From Candidatus Cloacimonadota bacterium (GTDB lineage: Bacteria; Cloacimonadota; Cloacimonadia; Cloacimonadales; TCS61), in assembly GCA_030628755.1 (NCBI GenBank), contig DAOVQH010000001.1, positions 1-27,310 on the forward strand: 27,310 nucleotides of DNA. Direction: 5' to 3'. Shown here piece after piece: positions 6,890 through 14,485 of this stretch. Numbering within the stretch: position 1 is the first letter of the stretch; each line of letters starts with the position of its first letter. A program made the translations under genes and the position numbers. The notes beneath the pieces were generated by a model. It worked only from the letters and a program-made list of their open reading frames with translations. It was not told the DNA's origin and searched no databases.

Positions 6890-8749
6890 TTAACGAAGAA
6901 GGATCATTTTCTTAATCGCTTTTGTTTTATTGTTAACTACTAATTTATATAAGTAAATCCCTGAGCCAACGGGTTGGTTATTTTCATCGGTGCCGTTCCA
7001 GATAACCTCTCTTGTTCCTAAACCCCTGTTTGGGAACAAATCAAAAGTTCTTACCTTCTGACCTTTGATATTGTAAATTTCAAGATTCACAAACGGGAAT
7101 CCGTCTGAGCCAGACACAGCGCTTTGTGTTACAGAAAAATAAATCGTTGTTGTCAGTTTGAATGGATTAGGATAATTAATTACATAATTAATATTATCTT
7201 GAATTGAATTTTCCATTGCTGAAGAAGTATCAAGAATCTTGAAATCGGAAACTACAGGTAAGTGGTCAGAAGCATTGGTAACATCATCGGGGAATAGCCC
7301 ATATGCTGCTAATGTATCTGCTTCCATTTCAGGAGTAAATAAAACAAAGCTGTTCTCAGAATAGAGCACATAATCGCTGTAGATCATGAAATCCAAACGT
7401 CCAGGAGAATACGAGCTGGATTCGGAAAACCAGGTATAATACATCAGTAATTCCGTCTGACGTGGCGTTAGATCCCAAAAATCACTTCCATCCCAGTCCG
7501 GGGAAAAACTGGGTCCAAATTGCGGGTTAACGATTTCTCCGGTAATCAGTGTTTCCAGTTGTTGAGCATATCCCACCAGATTCAAATCACCTGAAATTAA
7601 AATAGGTGTATTCTCTACCAGTTCAAGAACTCCTCCGGGTTCTTTAGCTTCTCGAATAAATGCCATCAACTCATCAATTTCCAGTTGGCGTTCGATGTTC
7701 TGATTTCCCGAAGATAGATGAGCAACAATGAATAAAAGCTGGCAGTTATCTTGTGAGGATAGATCGATAAGAAAAGCACCACTTCTGTTTATCTCATAGG
7801 ACTCAAGTATCGGAAAACGACTGACTGCATAAACATCATCATTATATATCAAGGAGCAATACCACTGCTCTTCCGGTCCTGAAGGTAACATTGATTCTAC
7901 CAATGCTTGAACTTCCTGAGCTGTATAATAATAAATTTCCTGGAAACCGATTATATCAGGATTTATTGCGGAGAGGATTCTATCATAAGTATCATATAAG
8001 GAAGGTTCGAATATACTGTTATTTAAAACATTGTAGGTTAAAACTCGAAAATCCGTATCAGGTGCTCGTTGGAGGGAGATCTTTGTAATTGGTGGAAGAG
8101 GAGTTTCATCAAAATCATAGGAAATGGTTTCTTCAGAATTTGGCAGCATATCCTGACCGGGACCAGCATCATGGAATACAATTTTAAAAGAACTCTCAGG
8201 AAATAAATTATAACCGAATGGAGTAGAAGTTCTATCAATTGCTATTTCAAAAATGTTTGAAGATACAGTGGGAGCAGTAACGATTCCAATATGTTCATGG
8301 TAAATCGTATATGAATTAGAGGATATGAAAAATAATCCTTGCCGATCACCAAAATCCCATTTCACATCCGCACCGATTCCATTGATCTGGATGCCTGTAT
8401 TTTCATTGTTATCAGTATCCAGAAAAAGTGAAATCTGGTTGTCATTTTGAATATTGAGCTCTTCTCCGATTTCGATGTATAAAAACAGGAAACGTTCATC
8501 ATTGGCAATTTTTAATTCTCCAAAATCAAGAACTCCATATATTTGGTCTCCAATTGTATCGGAATAAAGTGTAGAAAGCGAATCCCAATCAGTGAATTTC
8601 CCCTCCAACCAGATTCGTGCTGATTGACCTCTGAGATTTGATTTTTTATTAGAAAATAAAAAAGATTGTCCATCCTGACAAAGATATGATCGTGAAAGAA
8701 ATATGGTTATAATTGTTACAAAAAGAAACGAAATATAAGTTTTTTTCAC
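6890..8749 (-). CDS. Secreted endonuclease/exonuclease/phosphatase-family protein with sorting module
   Basis: A 619-residue protein with a signal peptide (residues 1-24), starting at GTG 8749 behind an AAAGGGAAA site. Residues ~40-215 form a beta domain with DTDNNENTG and GADVKWDF, resembling DOMON/CBM9-type sugar- or heme-binding folds. Residues ~232-505 are an EEP (exonuclease III/DNase I/sphingomyelinase) domain with all core motifs: LTYN (Asn240), GFQE (Glu271), AHL (His344), GDLN (Asp388, Asn390), RLDFMIYSD (Asp453) and SDHLPV (Asp495, His496). The C-terminal ~95 residues are a FlgD-like module (NYPNPFKLTTTI, VNLEIYNIKGQKV, SGIYLYKL). It is likely an extracellular metal-dependent nuclease or phosphodiesterase; the substrate cannot be told. 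A mini-element inserts AVSGSDGFP into the module. Confidence 0.82.
   Translation of the reverse strand: MKKTYISFLFVTIITIFLSRSYLCQDGQSFLFSNKKSNLRGQSARIWLEGKFTDWDSLSTLYSDTIGDQIYGVLDFGELKIANDERFLFLYIEIGEELNIQNDNQISLFLDTDNNENTGIQINGIGADVKWDFGDRQGLFFISSNSYTIYHEHIGIVTAPTVSSNIFEIAIDRTSTPFGYNLFPESSFKIVFHDAGPGQDMLPNSEETISYDFDETPLPPITKISLQRAPDTDFRVLTYNVLNNSIFEPSLYDTYDRILSAINPDIIGFQEIYYYTAQEVQALVESMLPSGPEEQWYCSLIYNDDVYAVSRFPILESYEINRSGAFLIDLSSQDNCQLLFIVAHLSSGNQNIERQLEIDELMAFIREAKEPGGVLELVENTPILISGDLNLVGYAQQLETLITGEIVNPQFGPSFSPDWDGSDFWDLTPRQTELLMYYTWFSESSSYSPGRLDFMIYSDYVLYSENSFVLFTPEMEADTLAAYGLFPDDVTNASDHLPVVSDFKILDTSSAMENSIQDNINYVINYPNPFKLTTTIYFSVTQSAVSGSDGFPFVNLEIYNIKGQKVRTFDLFPNRGLGTREVIWNGTDENNQPVGSGIYLYKLVVNNKTKAIKKMILLR
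7094..7120. repeat. Mini-element copy inside the EEP protein C-terminal module
   Basis: On the minus strand this 27-bp, nine-codon segment reads AVSGSDGFP and contains the small palindrome GTCTG-GCT-CAGAC. Positions 7097-7119 match the intergenic copy at 16637-16659 at 22 of 23 positions, in opposite window orientation. Removing it would join FSVTQS directly to FVNLEIYN, the usual spacing in this module. Confidence 0.7.
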
Positions 8750-8840
8750 AGGTTTCCCTTTTAAAAATAAAAAATAATTTTTAAATTCAATATCAAACTG
8801 AATTTTTTAACGTTTACGAATTTCTTAATTTTTAAAGTAT

Positions 8841-8846
8841 TGTCAA
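8841..8846 (-). promoter_or_regulatory. Possible -35 element upstream of the EEP gene
   Basis: TTGACA (complement of 8841-8846) is a perfect consensus -35 in the 127-bp gap between the M23 stop and the EEP start. No convincing -10 is seen at the expected spacing, so this is a weak indication that the EEP gene has its own promoter. Confidence 0.22.
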
Positions 8847-8876
8847 ATATTTTTTAAAATCAGGTTTATATGAGAA

Positions 8877-9719
8877 TTAGTATTTTTTTAAAGTTAAGAA
8901 AAGTTTTTTATTATTCAGAATAAGTCTAGGATCGATGCGTTTACTTTTCCAACCAACACCCCAATGCAGGTGATTTCCAGTTGAACGTCCAGTAGAGCCC
9001 ACCTCGCCAATTTTATCGCCTTTGAGAACATAATCTCCCTTTTCCACACAAATCCTGCTCATATGAATGTAAATGGAGCTTAAACCAGAACCATGATCCA
9101 TTAGAACGAATTTTCCATTGTAGAAATAATCACCTATAAGAGCAACTACTCCTGTGCTCATAGCTTTAATTTCTGTTCCTTCTGAAGCAGCGATATCATA
9201 TCCATTGTGGGGAGAAATAGGAATACCATTAAGTATTCTATTACTACCAAAAACCCCGGTTACCTTTCCATTTTCAATAGGTATAGTAAAATTCTCAAAG
9301 TAGATGTTAGAATTTTTGTAGAGCTTTTTCCTTGTTTTTTTAAGAGTATCAGATTCACTTTCGAGCCTGTTTATCAGTTCTTCTTCTGTCGGTTCTTCAA
9401 GATACTTTGCTGGAATGCCATCAATTCTTTGAGTATCATATTCCCGTTTGGTTATGAAGAACTTAATAGTTTCCATTTTGCCATTTTGCAAAACAAGAGT
9501 GAGGATGTGTCTGAGTTTTTCATCCCTATCGAAACCGATTATGAATTCATGCTCTGAGATTGGAATTTCTTCATAATTTAGAAAGACTTTTTCTATATTC
9601 TCATGGATATTTCCTATTAGAATTCCACCTTGAATTGCGTTTCCGTGCAGAGTTAGAAGTTCATCAGCATAAATTTGAATAGAAATTAACAGCAGACAAA
9701 GAATAAACAATCTTTTCAT
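8877..9719 (-). CDS. M23-family peptidase (LytM-like) at the end of the Bat operon
   Basis: A 280-residue exported protein: signal peptide in residues 1-18, an N-terminal beta domain, a charged helical linker (about 108-135) and a C-terminal M23/LytM domain (about 148-265). Zinc-site residues are intact: HNGYD (His171, Asp175), YIHM (His219) and HLHWG (His250, His252), with the usual DHG and STGRSTG.HLH signatures. It should cleave cross-links in peptidoglycan in the periplasm; an active rather than degenerate LytM is supported by the complete ligand set. It follows batE by 9 bp and is probably co-transcribed. The ribosome-binding site is poor, suggesting coupling to batE. Confidence 0.9.
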   Translation of the reverse strand: MKRLFILCLLLISIQIYADELLTLHGNAIQGGILIGNIHENIEKVFLNYEEIPISEHEFIIGFDRDEKLRHILTLVLQNGKMETIKFFITKREYDTQRIDGIPAKYLEEPTEEELINRLESESDTLKKTRKKLYKNSNIYFENFTIPIENGKVTGVFGSNRILNGIPISPHNGYDIAASEGTEIKAMSTGVVALIGDYFYNGKFVLMDHGSGLSSIYIHMSRICVEKGDYVLKGDKIGEVGSTGRSTGNHLHWGVGWKSKRIDPRLILNNKKLFLTLKKY

Positions 9720-9728
9720 AAATTAGAG

Positions 9729-10493
9729 TTATAATTTAATTCTTTCAAAAGTTTCGATCTTTATCCAACCACCGAGACCAATGGGAAGTTTTATCAGACA
9801 CCAATCATTTTCCTGTCTTTCAATTTCGAAGGTCATTCCTTCGTGGATTGTGAATACTCGAGTAAAATCATTGCTGGGTCCGCTGTAACCTATTGCAGAA
9901 AGAGCAAGCAGTACGCCCTCATTTTCTATATGATAATCTCTCCATTTCAATAAACTTAAAATCAAGAATATAAACAGGAAAAAGATTAAAATAGTTGTAA
10001 TAAAGAGAGGAACGGTTTTTTCCCGCTCTCGATAGAAAAGGATTGTAAGACAAATCAATAGGATTATCAAACTAAAAATTATGATTGTAATAACTGCCAG
10101 AAGGTTTATTGAAAAGGAATCAAATAGTCTTTTCCAGAACGACCTGATAACATCCTCAGAACCGGAGTCCTGTTTGTCTTTTGTGAAGGTAAGAACGAAT
10201 TCCAGATTTCTACGAGCAGGTTCATGGTTAGATTTAACTTTGAGCGCTTTTCTAAAATAGAGAATAGATCTTCCAATCTCATTCAATCGGAAATAGCAGT
10301 TCCCGATGTTATAAAAGAGGTTGGCATTGATAATTCCTTCATGTTCAATACTTCTGAATTTATTTAACGCATTTTGATAATCTCTTGATTCAAAGTCGTT
10401 CAAAGCTTCTTTAAAAATATTATCAACCTGTGAATTTGCAAGTAGTCCTACTGTTAGTAAAAAGAGGAAAAATACTGATACTGATTTTCTCAT
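9729..10493 (-). CDS. batE: BatE: TPR and SH3-like membrane protein
   Basis: 254 residues with a signal sequence (1-19), TPR helices (about 24-100, including NLFYNIGNCYFRLNEIGRSILYFRKALK), two transmembrane helices (about 131-154 and 160-182) and a C-terminal SH3-like domain (about 193-252) containing the typical G..W.KI. This is the architecture of BatE, the periplasmic TPR partner in Bacteroides-type aerotolerance operons. It starts 7 bp after batD and is followed 9 bp later by the M23 gene. Identification rests on architecture plus operon position; the molecular function of BatE is not settled. Confidence 0.85.
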   Translation of the reverse strand: MRKSVSVFFLFLLTVGLLANSQVDNIFKEALNDFESRDYQNALNKFRSIEHEGIINANLFYNIGNCYFRLNEIGRSILYFRKALKVKSNHEPARRNLEFVLTFTKDKQDSGSEDVIRSFWKRLFDSFSINLLAVITIIIFSLIILLICLTILFYREREKTVPLFITTILIFFLFIFLILSLLKWRDYHIENEGVLLALSAIGYSGPSNDFTRVFTIHEGMTFEIERQENDWCLIKLPIGLGGWIKIETFERIKL

Positions 10494-10500
10494 CGAGCCC

Positions 10501-12279
10501 TCAGATTTTCATTTTTGAAATATCACTTACAATTTCTTTCAGGAGTTTGTAGTCGTTATCAATGTTTTCTTTGGAAAAACCACCCGGCATAAAACGAGCC
10601 TGGTTACATTTCTCAAAAATGTTTTTGATTTTATCCATAGTTTCATCAGGAATTTCCCCTTTTCCAATTTCCGAAAGAAGCTGTTCTGTAGAACTGCCAC
10701 GAGGGATTTTCAATTTATCTGCAAGGTAACTGCTCAAACCAACCTGAGCAGCCAAGTAGAAGTCTATATCTACTTTTATAACGTGTTCGGAAGCTTGCTT
10801 CATATATTTCTTTAAAATCTTATTTGCCTGCTTTTGACGAAGGTAATCTATATTATATGCAAGTTTTCTCTGTTCATTTGAATATACCATAGAAGCTGGT
10901 ATTAACATCAACAAAATAACCCAGATCAGCCAGTAACCGAATCTATCCAGATAAACGATACTCGTTCTCATTTGTGTATCTGTAATAATAAATCCAATAT
11001 CAGAGCCTTCCATCTCCACGATAGATTGAGCAGTACTACTGGGAATAAAAGTTACATCTCCTTCCTGGACATTGATATTATATGACCTTGTGTTTTTGGT
11101 AATATATTTCTTCTGTGATGTATCGAAATAAGAAAAGCTGATCGATGGTATTATAAATTCTCCTTTTTCCTGAGCAATAACAAGATACTTGATTGTCTTA
11201 GTTCCGGAGATTTTATCTTTATTTATTTTGGTTGAAACTTCGGGATCGATAAAACGCAGGTTCTGGATTTCAGGTAGAATTGGAGGGTCAAACTGCTTTA
11301 AATTTCCTGAACCTGAGATTTTCAGAGTATAGGTAAAAGAATCTCCAACTTTAATATCTGTCTGGCTTGTGGTACTTGATATCCTGTAACTTCCCACAGC
11401 ATCGGAAAAATTGATTGGTCTGTTTTCTATTGGAAGTTCTTTAATGTTTATCGCTATTGGTTTGCTTCGTATGGTATATCGTTTGGTTGAGCCAAAATCA
11501 AAAAAGCTGTAGGATTGTGTTCTAATATCAACCTGAAGTTCTAATGAGGGAATTTCCAATCTGCCGGTACTCGTTGGGAATAAAGCAGTTGAGCGCATCA
11601 GCATCACATTGAACATTCTTCCATCATATTTTTCACGCTGGAAATTTATGTTTTCAGGCAAGAAAATATCTTCCTTCCAGAATCCATTGAAACTCGGTTC
11701 TGAACTAAAGGAAAGATTAGCAATATCGTAACGGGAATAAAGTTTATAATTAACGATTATAGGTTCATTTTTATAGACATTTCGTTTATCTACTCTGGCC
11801 AGCAGTAACAGGTTATCACTGAGATTTGTCGATTCCTGAGCATCTCTTTCTTTGAACCTGTTTGAAGGTGGAGGAGCAGGTTCTGTGCTACCTTTAATAA
11901 CTTTGATTCTTATCGGGTCAGTTGTAAAAACCTGTTTTTTATATTTTATGGTGATTGGCGGGATAATAAAGGTTCCGGTTTTTCTGGGTTGCAAAGTATA
12001 GGTGTAGCTTTTCGTGATCTCAGCAGTCATTCTACCATTAATTATAGAGTAAGATGAAGAAGAGGAACTGGAAGTTCCAAGGCTTTTAAAATTATCGATA
12101 TCAGGTAGTTCCGGTGGTTTAACATCGCCTGCTTTTTCCCCTGAAATCTCAATTGTGTATTTTAAATATTCTTGAATGCCAATTTTTGTTTTATCAACAT
12201 AAGTTTCGATTGAGATATCATCTGAAAAAACAAGTTGGGTTGCGAAAATCAAGATTATAACAAAAAGGTATTTTTTCAT
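10501..12279 (-). CDS. batD: BatD: large exported aerotolerance-operon protein
   Basis: 592 residues. A signal peptide (1-19) is followed by repeated immunoglobulin-like beta domains: DISIETYVDKTKIGIQEYLKYTI, then a serine run at 70-76, then LQPRKTGTFIIPPITIKYK. That last motif recurs in the second half as AQEKGEFIIPSISFSYF, showing internal duplication. A transmembrane helix lies near residues 440-460, and the remaining ~130 residues are a cytoplasmic helical domain. This order matches BatD (oxygen tolerance family). It is separated from batC by the R-M insert, whereas these genes are normally adjacent, and has its own candidate promoter at 12392-12420. The 132-bp leader contains no recognised gene. 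Confidence 0.9.
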   Translation of the reverse strand: MKKYLFVIILIFATQLVFSDDISIETYVDKTKIGIQEYLKYTIEISGEKAGDVKPPELPDIDNFKSLGTSSSSSSSYSIINGRMTAEITKSYTYTLQPRKTGTFIIPPITIKYKKQVFTTDPIRIKVIKGSTEPAPPPSNRFKERDAQESTNLSDNLLLLARVDKRNVYKNEPIIVNYKLYSRYDIANLSFSSEPSFNGFWKEDIFLPENINFQREKYDGRMFNVMLMRSTALFPTSTGRLEIPSLELQVDIRTQSYSFFDFGSTKRYTIRSKPIAINIKELPIENRPINFSDAVGSYRISSTTSQTDIKVGDSFTYTLKISGSGNLKQFDPPILPEIQNLRFIDPEVSTKINKDKISGTKTIKYLVIAQEKGEFIIPSISFSYFDTSQKKYITKNTRSYNINVQEGDVTFIPSSTAQSIVEMEGSDIGFIITDTQMRTSIVYLDRFGYWLIWVILLMLIPASMVYSNEQRKLAYNIDYLRQKQANKILKKYMKQASEHVIKVDIDFYLAAQVGLSSYLADKLKIPRGSSTEQLLSEIGKGEIPDETMDKIKNIFEKCNQARFMPGGFSKENIDNDYKLLKEIVSDISKMKI

Positions 12280-12391
12280 TTTGAAAAATATTTTAATTCT
12301 ATTTCTTTTTCATTATAAATAGATATTTAAAACCCCTTAAATAAAAATTGAATTTTCTGGCCCGATGATGCCAGATTCCTGTGTTTGAAGT

Positions 12392-12420
12392 ATTATATTT
12401 GCAGAAATAAATTATGTAAA
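12392..12420 (-). promoter_or_regulatory. Sigma70-like promoter for batD-batE-M23
   Basis: On the minus strand TTTACA (complement of 12415-12420) is followed, after exactly 17 bp, by a perfect TATAAT (complement of 12392-12397). The -35 element and start of the spacer overlap the last codons and stop (12412-12414) of the 100-aa gene. The batD start codon is about 113 bp downstream. Its position at the edge of the inserted cassette suggests it restores or provides transcription of the distal Bat genes. Confidence 0.55.
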
Positions 12421-12714
12421 ATCTAACCTGCAAATATCTTCATCAGTTAATCCATATTTTTTTAACATATCAGAATGTTTCAGTAGAACAGCTCTTTCTT
12501 GATGATAATTTTCAGGATGATAATCAATTACAGCTTCGCCGAAGCTATCAATCAATATAAGTAATTCATCTTTTTTCATTAAATCTAATTTAATATCTAA
12601 TTCCCATTCATTAATAGTTTCAATTAATCTTCTTAAAACATCTTCTGCAGAAATGCTCAGAGCAGAATAATCAAAATTTATTCTTTTTTGTTTTAATATA
12701 TCAATCGCATTCAT
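12412..12714 (-). CDS. 100-aa uncharacterised protein of the R-M cassette
   Basis: A small, acidic, mostly helical protein with no signal peptide or membrane segment, preceded by a strong AAAGGAGT Shine-Dalgarno. It lies 70 bp after the HNH nuclease gene on the same strand and between it and batD, so it travels with the restriction-modification genes or is cargo. I do not recognise a family. The ending, KYGLTDEDICRLDF, could be a small helical domain. Codons for DSFGEA (around 12532-12546) contain a palindrome, AGCTTCGCCGAAGCT, similar to an intergenic repeat in this window. A role as R-M accessory, antitoxin-like or regulatory protein is guesswork. Confidence 0.72.
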   Translation of the reverse strand: MNAIDILKQKRINFDYSALSISAEDVLRRLIETINEWELDIKLDLMKKDELLILIDSFGEAVIDYHPENYHQERAVLLKHSDMLKKYGLTDEDICRLDFT

Positions 12715-12784
12715 AATTTACTCCTTTATTGTTCTGTTATCTTTATATCATTTTTTTTTGAAATTATTTTGTCATATCCATCAT

Positions 12785-13384
12785 TTATTTATTCCATTCA
12801 ATGTGACTATTTATGTTAAACTTTTCATAACCATTTAACATATACTCACAGAATACTTTGAGTTCAGCATCATTATATTTATTTGCAAATTCATATAGTC
12901 TAATAAACATTTTCTTTCCGGTTTCAGTTTGTTTCAAGTTTTTCTTTTTAAAATTACATCGGGCACAAAGAACTTGTCCATTTTCAATAGTAGCTTTTCC
13001 ACCTTTATCTTTTGGTTTAATATGATCGATGTGTAATTCGACTCCTTCTTTTAATCCTCTTCCACATTGAACACATTTATAACCATCTCTTTTTAGTATT
13101 ATTTTTTTCTGTGCTTCAGTAAAATCTTCCAATTCTCTATTGGATACAAATTCCGGGTCATACATATAAATACCCTTTTTGACTTTTATTAGAAAACCCT
13201 TTTGATATAATTGTCTTATACCACGCCAAGTATCTCTTGGTTTTTTCCCATATAATTTTCGATATTGCTTTTCTACCCAATCTACTACTGGTCCGTGAGC
13301 TAATTCTTGTTTTGGGTGTTTTTTAAAATATTCAATAATTAAGTCATTAATGGAAATTCTTTTACTTTCATTTAATTCTTTCAT
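12785..13384 (-). CDS. HNH endonuclease, predicted type II restriction enzyme
   Basis: 199 residues. The N-terminal ~80 residues resemble a winged-helix DNA-binding unit (WVEKQYRKLYGKKPRDTWRGIRQLYQKGFLIKVKKGIYMYDP). A zinc-stabilised HNH domain (about 88-155) follows, with CVQC (Cys104, Cys107), HIDH (118-121), Asn135 and CARC (Cys140, Cys143). A C-terminal helical tail follows. The gene starts immediately after the stop of the adenine/cytosine methylase (TAA-ATG, no gap), the standard arrangement of an R-M pair. It should cut DNA lacking the partner's methylation. The nuclease call is strong; recognition sequence and cutting pattern cannot be read from the sequence. Confidence 0.85.
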   Translation of the reverse strand: MKELNESKRISINDLIIEYFKKHPKQELAHGPVVDWVEKQYRKLYGKKPRDTWRGIRQLYQKGFLIKVKKGIYMYDPEFVSNRELEDFTEAQKKIILKRDGYKCVQCGRGLKEGVELHIDHIKPKDKGGKATIENGQVLCARCNFKKKNLKQTETGKKMFIRLYEFANKYNDAELKVFCEYMLNGYEKFNINSHIEWNK

Positions 13385-14179
13385 TTAAAACTCCAATAAA
13401 TTTGTTTCTTTTAAAATTCTTTTTTTTGCTAATTCACAATAGTTAATGTCTATATCTACACCAATTCCAATCCTATTATTATTTGCTGCTTCTATTAAAG
13501 TTGTTCCACTACCAACGAATGGATCGAATACTATATCTTTTTGGTAACTAAATAATTTTATCGCTCTATAAGGAAGTTCACGAGGAAATGGTGCTGGATG
13601 ACCAATTTTTGATTTTTTTTCACCGCTGAAAGTCCAAACACCATTTGTCCATTCCATAAACTCTTTTTTAGTCATATCTGAAATTTTAGAACCTCGTGTT
13701 TTTTTCCATTGGTCTTTATAAAGTATAAGAATTAATTCAACTGGAGCAATTACATAAGGTGCTGAAGCTTTCATCCAAGAACCCCAAGCTGTTCTTCTTG
13801 AAATATTTCCTTCATTCCAAATAATAGTTGAATGATATTTCCAACCAATTTTCTGAGCAATAATTGTTAAATCAGCCCCTACACTTCTTTGTCCTCCTTT
13901 ATTTTTATCCAAAGGTATATTTAGGATAAACCTTGCTTGCTTTTTGCTCCAATTATAACAATTCTTCATCCATATTTCGGAAAATTCTAAATATTCTTCA
14001 TAACTCAATTCATCATCATTTGATTTATAGTTAATTCCAACATTGTAAGGAGGTGATGTAACAATCAAATCAATAAATTGTTTGTCAAATAAATCCTTAT
14101 TTCTTACATCTCCAAGAAAAAGAACGATTTTTTTATCTCTAAAATATTCTTTTCTTTCATCAAATTTAATTTGATCCAT
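13385..14179 (-). CDS. DNA (N4-cytosine/N6-adenine) methyltransferase, type II modification enzyme
   Basis: 264 residues of a class beta SAM-dependent DNA methylase: catalytic motif IV TSPPYNVG (SPPY at 42-45) comes before the SAM-binding motif I FDPFVGSGTT (218-227). A variable target-recognition region (about 95-190, with RRTAWGSWMKASAPY) and the family HPAPFP element (194-199) lie between them. SPPY is commoner in N4-cytosine enzymes but does not exclude N6-adenine. All core motifs look intact. Paired with the adjacent HNH nuclease it forms a type II R-M system placed inside the Bat operon. The genes look more AT-rich than their neighbours, consistent with horizontal acquisition. Confidence 0.92.
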   Translation of the reverse strand: MDQIKFDERKEYFRDKKIVLFLGDVRNKDLFDKQFIDLIVTSPPYNVGINYKSNDDELSYEEYLEFSEIWMKNCYNWSKKQARFILNIPLDKNKGGQRSVGADLTIIAQKIGWKYHSTIIWNEGNISRRTAWGSWMKASAPYVIAPVELILILYKDQWKKTRGSKISDMTKKEFMEWTNGVWTFSGEKKSKIGHPAPFPRELPYRAIKLFSYQKDIVFDPFVGSGTTLIEAANNNRIGIGVDIDINYCELAKKRILKETNLLEF

Positions 14180-14181
14180 TT

Positions 14182-14292
14182 TTACTCCCCAATAATTTCA
14201 TTCAAACCATTATTAATTTGATACATTTCTATTTTATCAGCTTTCCCAATTTTCTTACCATTCTGATAACTACATTTATAGTACTTTTTTAG
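14182..14292 (-). other. Protein-like 36-codon fragment upstream of the methylase
   Basis: In one minus-strand frame, bounded upstream by a TGA, codons read KKYYKCSYQNGKKIGKADK followed by IEMYQINN...IIGE and TAA, 2 nt before the methylase ATG. The composition looks coding, but there is no ATG at its beginning; only an internal one would give 14 residues. It may be the 3' remnant of a lost gene of the cassette, or chance. Its TAA and the methylase Shine-Dalgarno (GGGGAG) overlap. Confidence 0.28.
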
Positions 14293-14337
14293 TCAATTAA
14301 AAATTGTGGTTTTGTAGAAATTTGAGATTGCTTCCTC

Positions 14338-14363
14338 CTTCGCTGAAGCTTTGGCGGGACAAG
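14338..14363. repeat. CTTCGC...GGC..GACAAG repeat, copy 2
   Basis: Same orientation as 3901-3926, with 20 of 26 positions identical. It lies in the 306-bp gap between batC and the methylase (14180-14485), close to the upstream boundary of the R-M cassette. The rest of that gap holds the coding-like fragment next to the methylase, an unassigned stretch and the hairpin/array at 14419-14484. Confidence 0.5.
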
Positions 14364-14418
14364 TCGTTTGTAACAGCAAGAAGAAACCTCGCAATGTCAT
14401 CCTGATTCAACAACTTCT

Positions 14419-14484
14419 AAACTTCACAAATCTTTGAGATTTGTTAAGTTTCCCCAGTTCAACCAATTCAACGAATTCAACCGA
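14419..14484. repeat. Hairpin plus 9-bp TTCAAC array, batC 3' side
   Basis: A 15-bp stem with one mismatch (14419-14433 pairing with 14437-14451; arms AAACTT.ACAAATCT) is followed by three 9-bp units, TTCAACCAA, TTCAACGAA and TTCAACCGA (14458-14484). The array ends immediately before the batC stop codon at 14486. A related hairpin and array occur at 15314-15376, on the other side of batC. Confidence 0.7.
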
Positions 14485-14485
14485 T

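Noticed and set aside
14293..14337. tRNA or small RNA gene at the upstream edge of the R-M cassette
   Set aside because: No cloverleaf, CCA end or T-loop consensus visible; sequence is plain AT-rich spacer.
14458..14484. CRISPR array (three TTCAAC units; likewise 15314-15340 and the 10-bp units at 921-960)
   Set aside because: Units are 9-10 bp without spacers, and no cas genes are present.
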